Shown: in pieces, positions 1 through 9,947 of the stretch | How the letters are laid out: each line of letters opens with the position of its first letter | How positions within the stretch are numbered: position 1 is the stretch's first letter | From: Ipomoea triloba | Taxonomy: Eukaryota; Streptophyta; Magnoliopsida; Solanales; Convolvulaceae | DNA length: 64,000 nucleotides | Assembly (NCBI RefSeq): GCF_003576645.1 | Contig: NC_044922.1 | Coordinates: 20,433,626-20,497,625 of the forward strand | Reading direction: 5' to 3' | The notes under the pieces: generated by a model | The model's input: the letters and a program-made list of their open reading frames with translations, nothing else | Told to the model about the DNA's origin: nothing | Databases searched by the model: none | Made by a program: the position numbers and the translations under genes

Positions 1-1835
1 CATCCTTAATTCTAAACAGTGTTTTGTCCACTAGGCCTTTGGTGAACCCACACTGAAGTAGAAAAGAGGATAGGGTATCATACCAAGCTCTCGGAGCTTG
101 TTTTAAGCCGTAAAGTGCCTTCTTCAATTTGTATACTTTGTCAGCTCCCACGTCCTTCAAGAAACCCGGAGGTTGTTCAACGTACACCTCTTCTTCGAGA
201 AGTCCGTTTAGAAAAGCGCTCTTGACATCCATTTGATATACTTTAAAGTCTTTGAAGGCGGCATATGCGAGAAAGATGCGTATGGCTTCGAGACGTGCCA
301 CTGGAGCAAAGGTTTCATCAAAATCTATTCCTTCCTCCTGACAATAGCCTTTGGCAACAAGTCTGGCCTTGTTCGTAACAATGACTCCATCCTCATTCAT
401 CTTGTTTCTGAAAACCCACTTTGTACCAATGACATTCTGATGATGAGGTCTCGGAACTAGTTCCCAAACATCGTTCCGTTCAAACTGATGAAGTTCTTCT
501 TGCATGGCTTGCACCCAATCTGGATCACATAGAGCCTCATCGATCACCTTAGGCTCTATTTGCGATAGAAAGCAAGCAAACATGCTTTCTCTGTATGCTG
601 ATCTGGTCCGAACTCTGTCACGTACATCTCCAATCACTTGATCCGCAGGGTGACTTCTCAGCCATCTTAGGTCGGGTTGTGGCTCCTCAGTTGATACTTC
701 CGTTGAAGATTGAGATGTGGGTTGAGCATCTATGATCTGGATCAGATCAACTGAGTTAGGAGCTTTCTCCTTGGTATGCTCTTCATCATCTGATTCTGAT
801 TGAAGTTCCGCTACGTCTCGAACTATCGGTTTCTTCCCATCGAGAGGTGAGTTTAATCTCTCGATTGGCTCCGACTGAGCTTCCTCAGCTGCTTCCACTG
901 ACTTTGGTGGTTGATCTGTTGATGTTCTATCATCAAAAGAGACATGTATGGATTCTTCAACCACCAATCTCCGCTTGTTGAAGATTCTGAATGCTTTACT
1001 TGTCGATGAGTATCCAAGAAATACTCCATCATCTGCCTTTTCATCAAAAGTCCTTAGCTGAGTCTTCCCATTGTTGTGGACATAGCATTTGCACCCGAAT
1101 GTGTGGAAGTAGCTTACATTCGGTTTTCTTCCATTCCACAACTCATATGGAGTCTTTCCAACTCCTTTCACGATCAAGGACCGATTTTGGGTATAGCACG
1201 CTGTGTTGACTGCTTCTGCCCAAAATCCTTGAGATATGTTGGCTTGCGAGAGCATGGTCCTTGCAGCTTCCTTGAGAGTTCTGTTCCTTCTTTCAGCAAC
1301 CCCGTTCTGTTGAGGCGTTCGAGCAGCTGACAACTGATGATGAATACCGTTCTCGTTGCAGTAGCTCTCGATAACTTGATTAACGAACTCTCCACCTTGT
1401 AGTAGTATCGAGACATCATTTTCAACTTGAACTTGCTTCAAAAGATTTGGTAGGGCAACTTTTGTCTCGCTTTTCTTGGTTAAGAACACGGTCCAGGTGA
1501 ATCTTGTGTAGTCATCTACTACCACAAGAGTGTACTTTCTTCCTCTCATGCTGGGTGGATCCACCGATCCAAATAAGTCCATGTGAAGAAGACTTAATGG
1601 TCTAGTGGATGATGTCTCGGCTTTGCTTTTGAAAGAGGATTTGATCTGTTTGCAGCGTTGACATGCCTCACATATGTTATCCTTTCGAAACGTCACTTTG
1701 GGCAGTCCTTCCACAAGGTTCCTCTTAGTAAGCTTGTTGATAGTTTTGAAGTTCAGATGGCTAAGCTTACTGTGCCAATCCCAGCATAAGTCTTCCTTGC
1801 TCCTTGCCAGCATACATAGGGATGGTTTGGCTTAA
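1..1835 (-). pseudogene. Ty1/copia retrotransposon pol fragment (integrase and reverse transcriptase), runs off left edge
   Basis: Translating the minus strand from about 1835 downward gives, in order: the GAG-pre-integrase zinc region ([12 protein letters not shown], then CEACQRCK), the integrase core ([11 protein letters not shown], later [13 protein letters not shown]), the GCKCYVH and VFLGYSS motifs, an acidic linker, and the N-terminal part of reverse transcriptase ([49 protein letters not shown]). I saw no stop in the stretches I translated, and the frame leaves the window at base 1. Gag and protease are missing: homology stops near 1835, next to a TA microsatellite, so the 5' part is deleted. 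One oddity: where copia integrases have the second catalytic Asp just before GGEF, this copy reads [10 protein letters not shown], so integrase is probably dead. LTRs are not in view. Confidence 0.88.
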
Positions 1836-1897
1836 TTTTTTTCGTGTTTAAAAATTAAAAATATAACATTTTTTAAAATTTTAATGTTTAGTGTGAA

Positions 1898-1903
<6 letters not shown>

Positions 1904-1965
<62 letters not shown>

Positions 1966-1966
1966 N

Positions 1967-2035
<69 letters not shown>
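1904..2035. repeat. (TA)n microsatellite with an assembly gap (N at 1966)
   Basis: About 130 bp of pure TA dinucleotide with a single N at 1966. The N probably marks a contig join, so the true repeat length is unknown. It sits at the break point of the copia fragment. Confidence 0.95.
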
Positions 2036-2038
<3 letters not shown>

Positions 2039-2189
2039 TCCTTAGTTCTTTAACCGTGCTCATATTTCGACCTTAAATTTTTATCTAGGTTGCTCTTTTC
2101 GTCCATAGTTAATTGATAATTGTTATTTTTGTCTCTAATTCTTTGACAATACATATCAAAATTCTTTTAACTCCAAGACATTTTAATTG

Positions 2190-2345
2190 GAGTTAATTAC
2201 CGTTTTGGTCCCTCGACTATAGCGAAAGTACCAAATTAGTCCTCGAACTTCATTTTTGGCCGATTAAGTCCTTAAGTATTGATATTTTGTCAGATTTGGT
2301 CCTCCGTTTGTTGGGGTGTTAAGTGGCCGTCTACTTTGAAGGCAT
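2190..2345. repeat. Single terminal repeat of a Mutator-type (MULE) element
   Basis: Begins GAGTTAATTACCGTTTTGG and continues with phrases such as ACCAAATTAGTCCTC and GATTTGGTCCTCC. This is the same style of long terminal repeat as the MITE at 60232-60622, which begins GAGTTAATTCC. No partner in opposite orientation is visible before 3 kb. The element is therefore truncated, or its other end was lost when the Harbinger DNA arrived. The demethylase fragment lies directly inside it. Confidence 0.5.
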
Positions 2346-2469
2346 AATAGTCCTTTTAGTTGAGACTTTGACTCCATTGCCACCACCACTCATTTTCTTT
2401 TATCTCACTCTACCTCCAAGCTTGGCTTTTCCTTCCAACCCCTAGAAAAATCAATTGCCTCGCAACAAC

Positions 2470-2918
2470 TAAATCAAAGATCCCTGCGCCAACAACGATT
2501 GTAGTACACTTCGAGACGCCATCCAGCCAAAGTTGGTTTCTTTGACAACCAGAGCGAGGCCAAAGTTGATGTAACCGTGGTGGAAGAGGAAGTTGTAAGC
2601 AGAGTTGACGTGGTTTTTGTATTCGGCTCGAATTGACTCCAAGGTGTGGTCCTTAGTGACCCAAACGAGGACATTGGAGCACCACCGTGCGAGAATGTAG
2701 TTGTGGACGACGATGTAATTGGCTTGCTCGTCACCGCCGATTTAGGACACCACATTGGCCTCAATTTCCTCTTCGGTGAGCAAGTCCACTGAAACCCAAC
2801 GGAGATAGCTATTAGGGCTTCGATGTCCACCTCCTTAACCAGGTCCAAAACTCTCTTTTGACGGTGAGGATTCTTCAAAAGGTCCTCCTCGCCAGCGGCG
2901 AAGTCGATCTCAGAGTAC
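2470..2918 (-). pseudogene. Fragment of an LSD1-type lysine-specific histone demethylase (SWIRM domain, LDL1/FLD-like)
   Basis: Minus-strand translation gives LVKEVDIEALIAISVGF. After a one-base frameshift it continues as VDLLTEEEIEANVV, a stop, then IGGDEQANYIVVHNYILARW, TKDHTLESIRAEYKNHVNSA and YNFLFHHGYINFGLALVVKE. This is the SWIRM domain of plant LSD1 homologues (LDL1, LDL2, FLD). The fragment ends with a degenerate start of the FAD-binding amine oxidase domain (AQGSLI, then a stop). It covers roughly 140 residues of a protein usually over 700 long. No intron is visible. The frameshift and stops make it a pseudogene. Its right end stops abruptly at about 2918 against transposon sequence. 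It may have been captured by the Mutator-type element whose terminal repeat adjoins it. Confidence 0.82.
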
Positions 2919-3077
2919 GTAGAGTTTTTTGTAAACTTTCCTAGAATCTTTTAAACTTTTATAAACTTTGTAAGAGTTTATAAATATCCATAGAACAAAC
3001 ATTTATAGACTTCTAAAAACTTTTTCATATTAAAAAGTTTACAAAAGTCATTAAAACTCTAAATTGAATACACCCTC
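2919..3077. repeat. Tourist/Harbinger-like MITE fragment
   Basis: Ends in AATTGAATACACCCTC, close to the right end of the Harbinger element (ATTAAATACACCCCC at 6338-6352) and in the same orientation. Its left side (AGAGTTTTTTGTAAAC...) resembles the inverse of the right side but lacks the outermost 15-20 bases. It looks like a small Harbinger-derived MITE that lost its left tip. Confidence 0.45.
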
Positions 3078-3345
3078 ACAAACATTCCATAACTTCTATT
3101 AATATATTATCTATAAATTAGTGCATTGTAGAAATTAAAAAAAATATTGATGTCACAAAAATAGAGTATATTATTAATAAAGAAAATATAATCAATTTTT
3201 ATAAATATAACCAATAAAAATATTTCTTGAACTAATGAAACAACTAATGCTGAGTAATATAATTATCAAAATGTTTAGAATCAAAAAGTACAAATTTTCC
3301 TTCAAAAAAAAAGTACGAATTAAAATATTCATCTTGTTAGTACAA

Positions 3346-3879
3346 TTATCTTTGATTGGCATTGGTTTCGCCTTGTTGGGTGTCTCTCCACATATCCAAA
3401 GCTATTTTAGCCCTCCATTCATTTGCATGCTCCCGTTGTTGTTCTTGAGTTTCAAACAGTTGTTCAAAATTATCTACATCATTCATTGGTAAAGGTGAAG
3501 GAGATTCATCACTATCTAGCTCAATTGGAAACTCATCGCTACGACACTCCTTGCGAAGAAAATTATGAAGTTCTGCACAAGCTTGTACAAGTTCTGCTTG
3601 AGTCTTATAAGGGAACGGGGGTGCTGACTTGAAGATCGTAAATCTTGATTTGAATATACCAAGTATCCTCTCAATTACATTCCTCAAAGAAGCATGTCGT
3701 AGATTGAATAACTCAACATCATTTTCAGGGTCACGACCTTGCCCGACAAAATCTTGAAGATGATAACGTACACCTCGATATGGAGCTAAAAACTGTTGTC
3801 GATTTGGAAATCCACAATCCACTAAAAAGTATTTACCTACACATACTTAACATATTAGTTATCCAATATGTAGAGTTAT

Positions 3880-3921
<42 letters not shown>

Positions 3922-4665
3922 CTAAACTGACCTTGTGGCACTTTAAGGCCATTCCTCCTTGATAAACTATCACTTAGCAATTTTGAATCATGTGCTAAAC
4001 CCTCCCACCCACTAAGAACATATATGAATTTTAAGTCAAAGTTACAAGCAGCCAATACATTTTGTGAAATTATTCTATGACGATTACGATAACTACTTAC
4101 ATCACGCACAGTTACCATTGCTGGAATATGTGTGCCATCAATAGCTCCAACACAATCCTGAAGTAAATTCCACACATAAGTATAATATCATATTCACATG
4201 TATAAGAATATATATGCTACTCATAAAAGAGAACAATAATTAATGAAATAGAGTAATTTTTTGCAAATAAAGTAATTTTTTGGTTACCTTAAAGTAAGGG
4301 TAAAACCTTGTACTTTCTCTTATTCGTGTAGGCATTGTGAAACTAGGTTTGACCATCATCTCAAGTGCTATTGTGTTAAGAGCCTTTAAAAATTTGTTAA
4401 AATTCTTACTTGTAGCAAAGTGTGACCGATAAAATGTTTCACGAGTATGACAATATCTAGAGTTCTGGGCAACCGTTAGTAAAAATGTTGCAACCATTTC
4501 TTCAACAGTAATATATCTTGTATCTTTTAGAAATGTTTTCTCTCTTATAATATGGCATAACTTTAAAAACACATCTGGATACATTCTATATACCTGTCGA
4601 AAGTTATCAGAATCTTCAGTCAATACGTTTTGTATGTAATTGTATCCACGTGAAGTAATTGGTCG
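3346..4665 (-). CDS. PIF/Harbinger transposase (HARBI1-like DDE nuclease), three exons
   Basis: I read three exons: about 4665-4288, 4157-3932 and 3836-3346. They join with GT donors (4286-4287; 3930-3931) and AG acceptors, and the phases agree across both introns. Exon 1 holds the helical N-terminal region (YNYIQNVLTEDSDNFRQVYR). Exon 2 holds the first catalytic Asp (CVGAIDGTHIPA) and the second (GLAHDSKLL). Exon 3 holds LVDCGFPNRQQFLAPYRGVR and the region of the catalytic Glu (RNVIERILGIFKSRF), then ELHNFLRKE. The catalytic triad is present and I found no internal stop, for about 364 codons. A clear ATG is lacking: an in-frame TGA lies just upstream of exon 1, so a start or 5' exon has been lost or is not recognised. 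An (AAT)n tract lies inside intron 2. The enzyme cuts and inserts its element at TAA/TTA targets together with the Myb-like partner. Confidence 0.82.
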
Positions 4666-4670
4666 CCGAG

Positions 4671-5612
4671 CTAGTCAGGGAGTTCCTTAATAGCATCCCA
4701 ACAACCATTTTCTTTCTCTCTTCTCTGCACCAAACAATGGATATCAGCCGCTATTGAATCAAGAGTATTAGATAATTTATCTAACACTTTAGATCGATTT
4801 GTTTGCTCAGGTGAACTACTATTTCCTTCATATTCAGTTCTATTTCTTTTCCTCTTATAATACTTTGCTGAACTTGCTTCAACATTTATCTCTTGAGGTG
4901 CTGGTGAAGTATATTGTGGTAATCGTGGATCTTGAGAATCTACTTGTATATCATTTTGTGTAAATCCATCGTTAACAAAATCAAAATGTAGTTGATCAAT
5001 TCTATGTTGATTATCTTCTTCAACATTATAGATTCTTGCATCAGTTTCATCACCCAATCCGATAGAGTTTTTTCGTACGGCAGTAGTACTTCCAAATACA
5101 AATGCTAAATCTTCATAGTCAGCAACCGTATCGGTCCGTAGGTGTTTATGAGTAGGACGAGACTAGAAAAGAAAAAGAAAATAGTTAATGAATGATTTAA
5201 AAAAAAAAAAAAACTAAGCAACATCTATGTTAATTAAAGGATATAACAATCTCACCTTCAAATAATCTTCCCACACCTCATCACTAGCTGTAAACCTCTT
5301 TGTTATTGGATCCCAACCAAATCCAAAACTATGACGCATAAGCTCAGAAAAGTTGTTAAAATGATTCTTGAACCATTTCAATCTACTTTGGTATTGTGCA
5401 TACGATCTTTAACACCCAAGCTTTTCATTCAGAGCAGGAAGTATCCTCTTCTCCACAGTTAACTTGCTTAAACCTCTACTATCACGCCATCCATTTTTTA
5501 TGGCATCAACCATGAGTTGTAACAACTCGTTACTCTCCTCAGGTGCCCATAATGCATAATTTCCATTAACTTTATTTTTACCTTTACTCTTTTCTTGATG
5601 AGTATCTCCCAT
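4671..5612 (-). pseudogene. Harbinger ORF1: Myb/SANT-like DNA-binding partner, one nonsense codon
   Basis: Exon 1 starts at ATG 5612 (MGDTHQEKSKGKNKVNG) and encodes a Myb/SANT-like domain: WAPEESNELLQLMVDAIKNG, then LTVEKRILPALNEKLGC. A TAA follows where related proteins usually have Gln. The same frame then continues with RSYAQYQSRLKWFKNHF, FGFGWDPITKRF and DEVWEDYLK up to a GTGAG donor near 5256. Exon 2 begins after an AG near 5164 (SRPTHKHLRTDT) and ends at 4671 with an acidic, basic-patch region and KELPD. This family binds the subterminal DNA and helps the transposase reach the nucleus. The single TAA (a likely CAA to TAA change) is the only defect I see. The poly-A tracts in the intron are ordinary. 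Confidence 0.75.
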
Positions 5613-5657
5613 TTATAATTACTATAAAATAAATAAAGAATCTCTTAAAAAATTCAA

Positions 5658-5660
<3 letters not shown>

Positions 5661-5704
<44 letters not shown>
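5661..5704. repeat. (TA)n microsatellite
   Basis: About 44 bp of TA dinucleotides between the Harbinger partner gene and its right subterminal region. No genes are visible from 5613 to 6352. Confidence 0.9.
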
Positions 5705-5710
<6 letters not shown>

Positions 5711-5779
5711 TAAACATACAATTATATAAAATTATAAACATATTAATTAAATAAAATTTAAAAATTATAAATTAAAAAA

Positions 5780-5935
5780 TTTGCTGCAACCAACAGCAAG
5801 TTGCTACTGGTTGCAGCAAATATTTTTGTTGTTGTTCCATAAATCTTGCTGCTGTTCGCAGCAGATTCTTACTGCGACCGCAGCAATTCTTTTAGCTGTG
5901 ATCGCAGCAATTATTTTGTTGTGATGGCAATAAAA
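5780..5935. repeat. Subterminal hairpin repeats in the Harbinger element
   Basis: Several short inverted repeats built on GCTGC/GCAGC occur one after another: TTTGCTGCAACC pairs with GGTTGCAGCAAA, and further copies read TGCGACCGCAGCA and TGTGATCGCAGCA. The spacing is about 30-40 bp. They lie between the partner gene and the right terminus, where Harbinger proteins bind DNA, but a role as binding sites is inference. Confidence 0.6.
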
Positions 5936-6352
5936 AATTTTCTTGAACATAAAAAAGAATATTTATGAAAGATTTGAAACGTACCGTAAAATTGATGGAA
6001 AATTTGCCTAGTTTAAGGATAGAGGAAAAAAAAGTTTGCAGAGAATATTGAAAAGTTTGGGGTTGGAGGGTTGGATTTCATCTATTTATATTAATGAAGA
6101 TAAAGTCTATAGAAATCCTATTCTGACAGAGTTTGTGAAAGTCAGTAACTTTTTGAATACCAGTAGACTTTTAATAACTCTATAAAAGTCTGAATCGAAT
6201 ACTTGTCTACTTTTAAAGAATTTTGAAAAGTTTGAATTGAATACAGGTAGACTTTTAAAGAGTTTATAAAAGTCTAAATTGAATACCACCAAACTTTTAA
6301 AGTTGATAAAAGTATTTAAAAGTTCATGAAAGTCGTGATTAAATACACCCCC

Positions 6353-6591
6353 TTTCAAGTTAGCAGGAAAGGAAAATTGCAGGAGTGGTTGGGCAGTTTT
6401 CATGGTGGAAGAAAACCAGAGAGCAGCTTTTTTATTGAACTGAAAATTGATTCTTACAGGGAAAGAGGAGACTATATATATAGTCAAACAAGGAGATAAA
6501 ATGACAAGAATAACCTTCTAACAAACTCAAGAAAGGCTAGATACAGAATGTTCTAGAATGCTACTAGAGTATTGCTTCTCATTCTTCAACA
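6353..6591 (-). repeat. 3' LTR of copia element
   Basis: A 239-bp LTR. On the coding strand it starts TGTTGAAGAATGAG and ends GCTAACTTGAAA. The other LTR lacks three bases near 6570 and has one extra G near 6371. Confidence 0.93.
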
Positions 6592-9500
6592 CCCCCCCCC
6601 CCCGTAAGCTGGAGAGTACATATCCTGTAATCCCAGCTTAGAAATGAAGCTCTTGTACTGTGGCAGAGGAAGTGGCTTTGTAAAACCATCAGCAGTTTGA
6701 TTAGCAGAAGAGATATACATTAGCTTAACTAATCCCTGTTGTACCTTCTCCCTCACAATATGACAGTCAATCTCAATATGTTTTGTCCTTTCATGAAACA
6801 CAAAATTTTCACCAATAGCTATAGCAGACTTGTTATCACAAAAGAACAATGTAGGCTTGGATGGGACTAATCCAAGATCACTTAACAGGAACCATAACCA
6901 CTGAATTTCACACACACACACTGCCAAAGCCCTGTATTCGGCTTCAGACGATGATTTTGAGACAGTGGGCTGCTTCTTAGACTTCCGAGATATCAAAGAA
7001 TTCCCAAGAAATACACAATAAGCAGTTATGGATTTCCTTGTTTCTGGACATGTTGCCCAATCTGAATCAATGAAAGCTTGTAGATGAATATTAGAATCTG
7101 CTGAAAAAAATATCCCTTTACCTGGAGCCCCTTTCAAGTACCTTAACACCCTATGTGCCGCTGTTAGCTGCTTATCAGTTGGTTTGTCAATGAATTGACT
7201 TAGCTGCTGTACTGCATATGCTATGTCAAGTCTTGTAGCTGTCAAGTAGAGAAGTCTTCCTACAAGTCTTCTATAAACACCAACATCTGTAACAGTTATT
7301 CCATCATTGTGCATAAACGTCTGCCCTGGAACTATAGGACTTGCTAGAGGCTTACTGTCCAAGAAGCCAACTTCGGTCAAAATATCAAGTGTATATTTCC
7401 TCTGACAAAGATTGAGACCGACTGAAGTCCTAGCTGCTTCAATGCCCAAAAAATAACTGAGATTCCCTAGATCTTTTATTTTAAAAGTGGAATCTAAGAA
7501 CTGCTTTAGTTCATCAATAGAATTCATGGCATCACTAGCAATGATGATGTCGTCTACATAAACTAAAAGAGCTGTGAAAGAATCAGATGAGTGTTTAACA
7601 AATAATGAAGGATCAGACTTAACTTGAGTAAAATCATTAGACAGCAATGCTAATGTGAGTTTTGCATTCCACTGTCTACTAGCTTGTTTGAGCCCATACA
7701 ATGATCTTGTCAGCTTGCAAACTTGATTGGGTTTATCACTTTGAAAGCCGGGGGGAAATACCATGTAAACTTCTTCATTAAGCTCACCATGAAGAAAAGC
7801 ATTATTGACATCTAATTGTTGGATATACCACCCCTTTGTTACTGCCACTGCAAGTAGAGTTCTTATAGTGGTGATTCTCGCAACTGGTGAAAAAGTCTCA
7901 ACATAGTCCACCCCTAGATGTTGAGTGTACCCCTTTGCCACTAACCTTGCCTTATATCTTTCTACTGAACCATCAGCTTTGTACTTGATTTTATACACCC
8001 ATTTGCATCCAATAGGTGTTTTTTCAGGGGGTAAGTCTGTAAGAACCCACGTATGATTATCCTGTAGTGCTTGAATTTCCTTTTGCATTGAATCTCTCCA
8101 ACATTCTTGTGTTACAGCTTGTGTATATGTACTAGGTTCACTTGTAGAAGAAATATTCATGGAAAAAATCTTATGTGCAGGTGCCAAGTTTTCATATGAG
8201 ATGACAGAATGTAAGGGATGAGGAGAAGTAAATCTGTTTTGACTTTCAATTGTGCCACAATGATAGTCTTGGAATCTTACTGGAGCAGCCTTTGTTCTCA
8301 CAGATCTTCTTGGCTGCAAGGGTTCCTGCTCAATCGGATTTTCTTCCTCAATTTGTTGTTCTAGACTAGAAGACTGATGTTCAACTATATTTTCTTCTAT
8401 AGCTTGCTTTTCTGGACTAGAATACTCCTAAATGGAACCATCATTTACAGCACTTGTAAAGTCTTGAGGTGCGTGCTGCTCAGAATTATGAAAGGCTTCC
8501 TCTGGAAAGAAAAGAGTTGGCAAAGCAGGACTATCTCTTGTAGTGCCAATTAAATCTTTTGATTTGAATGGAAATGACTGCTCATAAAATTGCACATCTC
8601 TGGAAACAAAGGTTGACTTACTATGAAGATCATACAGTGTGTAACCTTTGATATGAGCCGGGAAACCTATGAATACGCACTTCCTCCCTCTTGCTGCCAT
8701 TTTATGTCTTCCCTGTGACAAAGTAGATGCATAACAGAAGCACCCAAATACTTTCAAATGACTATAGTTTACAAGCTTTCCAAACAATGTCTCAAAAGGT
8801 GTCTTCCAACCAAGAATACCTGTAGGAACTCTGTTAATTAAGTAAGCAGCATGAAGGACACAATGTCCCCAAAATTTCAGTGGCAAACCTGCTTGAAACC
8901 TCAAAGCTCTTGCAACATTAAGTATATGTTGATGTTTTCTTTCAGCTACAGCGTTCTGTTGAGGAGTTTCTACACATGTTTTCTGATGTACAATCCCTCT
9001 TTCATTGTAAAATTCCAGCATATTGAATTCAAGACCATTGTCACTCCTTATAATTTTGACTTTAGTTGAGAATTGTGTATCAACATAACTGCAAAAATTC
9101 TTAAGTAAAACCCTTGTGTCTGACTTTTGCTTCATCATATGAATCCAAGTAAATCTGCTATAGTCATCAACAATTGTTAAAAAATAACATTCCCCGTTCA
9201 TAGTACAAACAGAGAAGGGCCCCCAAATATCAGTATGTAGGAGTTCAAAGCAAGCAGAGGTTCTAGTAGCACTGATAGGAAAAGAGTTTCTCTTGTGTTT
9301 GGCAAAATGACATGCATCACAAATGAATTCATCCCCATTTACTGAACATTATACACCATCCAATAGATGCATTTTATTAACAAGAAAATGTCCTAGTCTA
9401 TTATGCCAAGTATGTGTATTGACATTATTACAGTGCACATAGTCATAAAAAAACTAGTTTTCTTCGTTGGTGGGTTGATCAAGTAATAAAGTCCTTTCTC

Positions 9501-9926
9501 CTCCTTAGCAAAACCATTCATCTTCTTGCCAGGTTGTTCCTGAATCAAACACTTATCAGACATCACAAGCAAACTACATGCTGATTTTGTCAGTTGGCTA
9601 GCAGATACAATGTTGAAAGTGAAGGTAGGTATATAAAGCACATTCTGTAAATGAAGAACTTCAGTAAGCTTTACGGTCCCTACATGTGTCACTGGAACAA
9701 TTTCACCATTTGGCACATTCACAACAATTCCTTGAACATGATTGTAAGTGTCAAAGTAATTTAAATCACAAACTATATGATCCGTAGCTCCAGTATCTAA
9801 TATCCAAGTGTCTGAATGTTTTAGTAAAGCATTAATACTGGTGATAAAAGTGTACTTGCCTTTAGGAAGTTGTTCTGCTGCTGCTGCTTTGAAGTTAGGA
9901 ACCAGTCCTGAAGACATGACACTCAC
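6586..9926 (-). pseudogene. copia pol: protease, integrase, reverse transcriptase, RNase H (broken)
   Basis: In order on the minus strand: protease (TWILDTGATDHIVCDLNYF), the pre-integrase zinc region (THTWHNRLGHF, CDACHFAKHK), integrase core (LTIVDDYSRFTWIHM, IIRSDNGLEF, TPQQNAVAERKHQ), reverse transcriptase (DVNNAFLHGELNEEVYM and the catalytic YVDDIIIA), and RNase H (VSKSSSEAEYRALA, KHIEIDCHIVREKV). The catalytic residues look right. Breaks: a frameshift at the A7 run 9447-9453, an in-frame TAA near 9350 and an in-frame TAG at about 8428-8430. The part from 9201 to 6586 is otherwise one frame. Pol is in the same frame as gag, separated by a TGA at 9948-9950. Confidence 0.9.
6592..6603 (-). 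promoter_or_regulatory. Polypurine tract of copia element
   Basis: Twelve consecutive C on the plus strand, i.e. twelve G on the coding strand, directly upstream of the 3' LTR: the plus-strand primer. The pol frame reads into this tract (its last residues are GGGGC). Confidence 0.8.
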
Positions 9927-9947
9927 ACTAGCAGCTGTAGGTGAACT

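Larger units (their letters stand above)
3340..6352 (-). mobile_element. PIF/Harbinger DNA transposon
   Basis: The two genes typical of PIF/Harbinger elements, a DDE transposase and a Myb/SANT-like DNA-binding partner, both lie on the minus strand. The right terminus reads ATTAAATACACCCCC at 6338-6352. Omitting the later copia insertion, the chromosome continues with TAA, the 3-bp target typical of this superfamily. Right subterminal DNA repeats an (A)GACTTTTAAA-type motif several times (6120-6340). I could not find a matching left terminus. The only similar sequence on the left (near 3077) has the wrong orientation, so the left end is missing or diverged. Confidence 0.8.

Noticed and set aside
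1881..2063. Open frames made of Ile-Tyr repeats (also at 33466-33663 and 34406-34795)
   Set aside because: They are translations of TA and TATG microsatellites, not genes.
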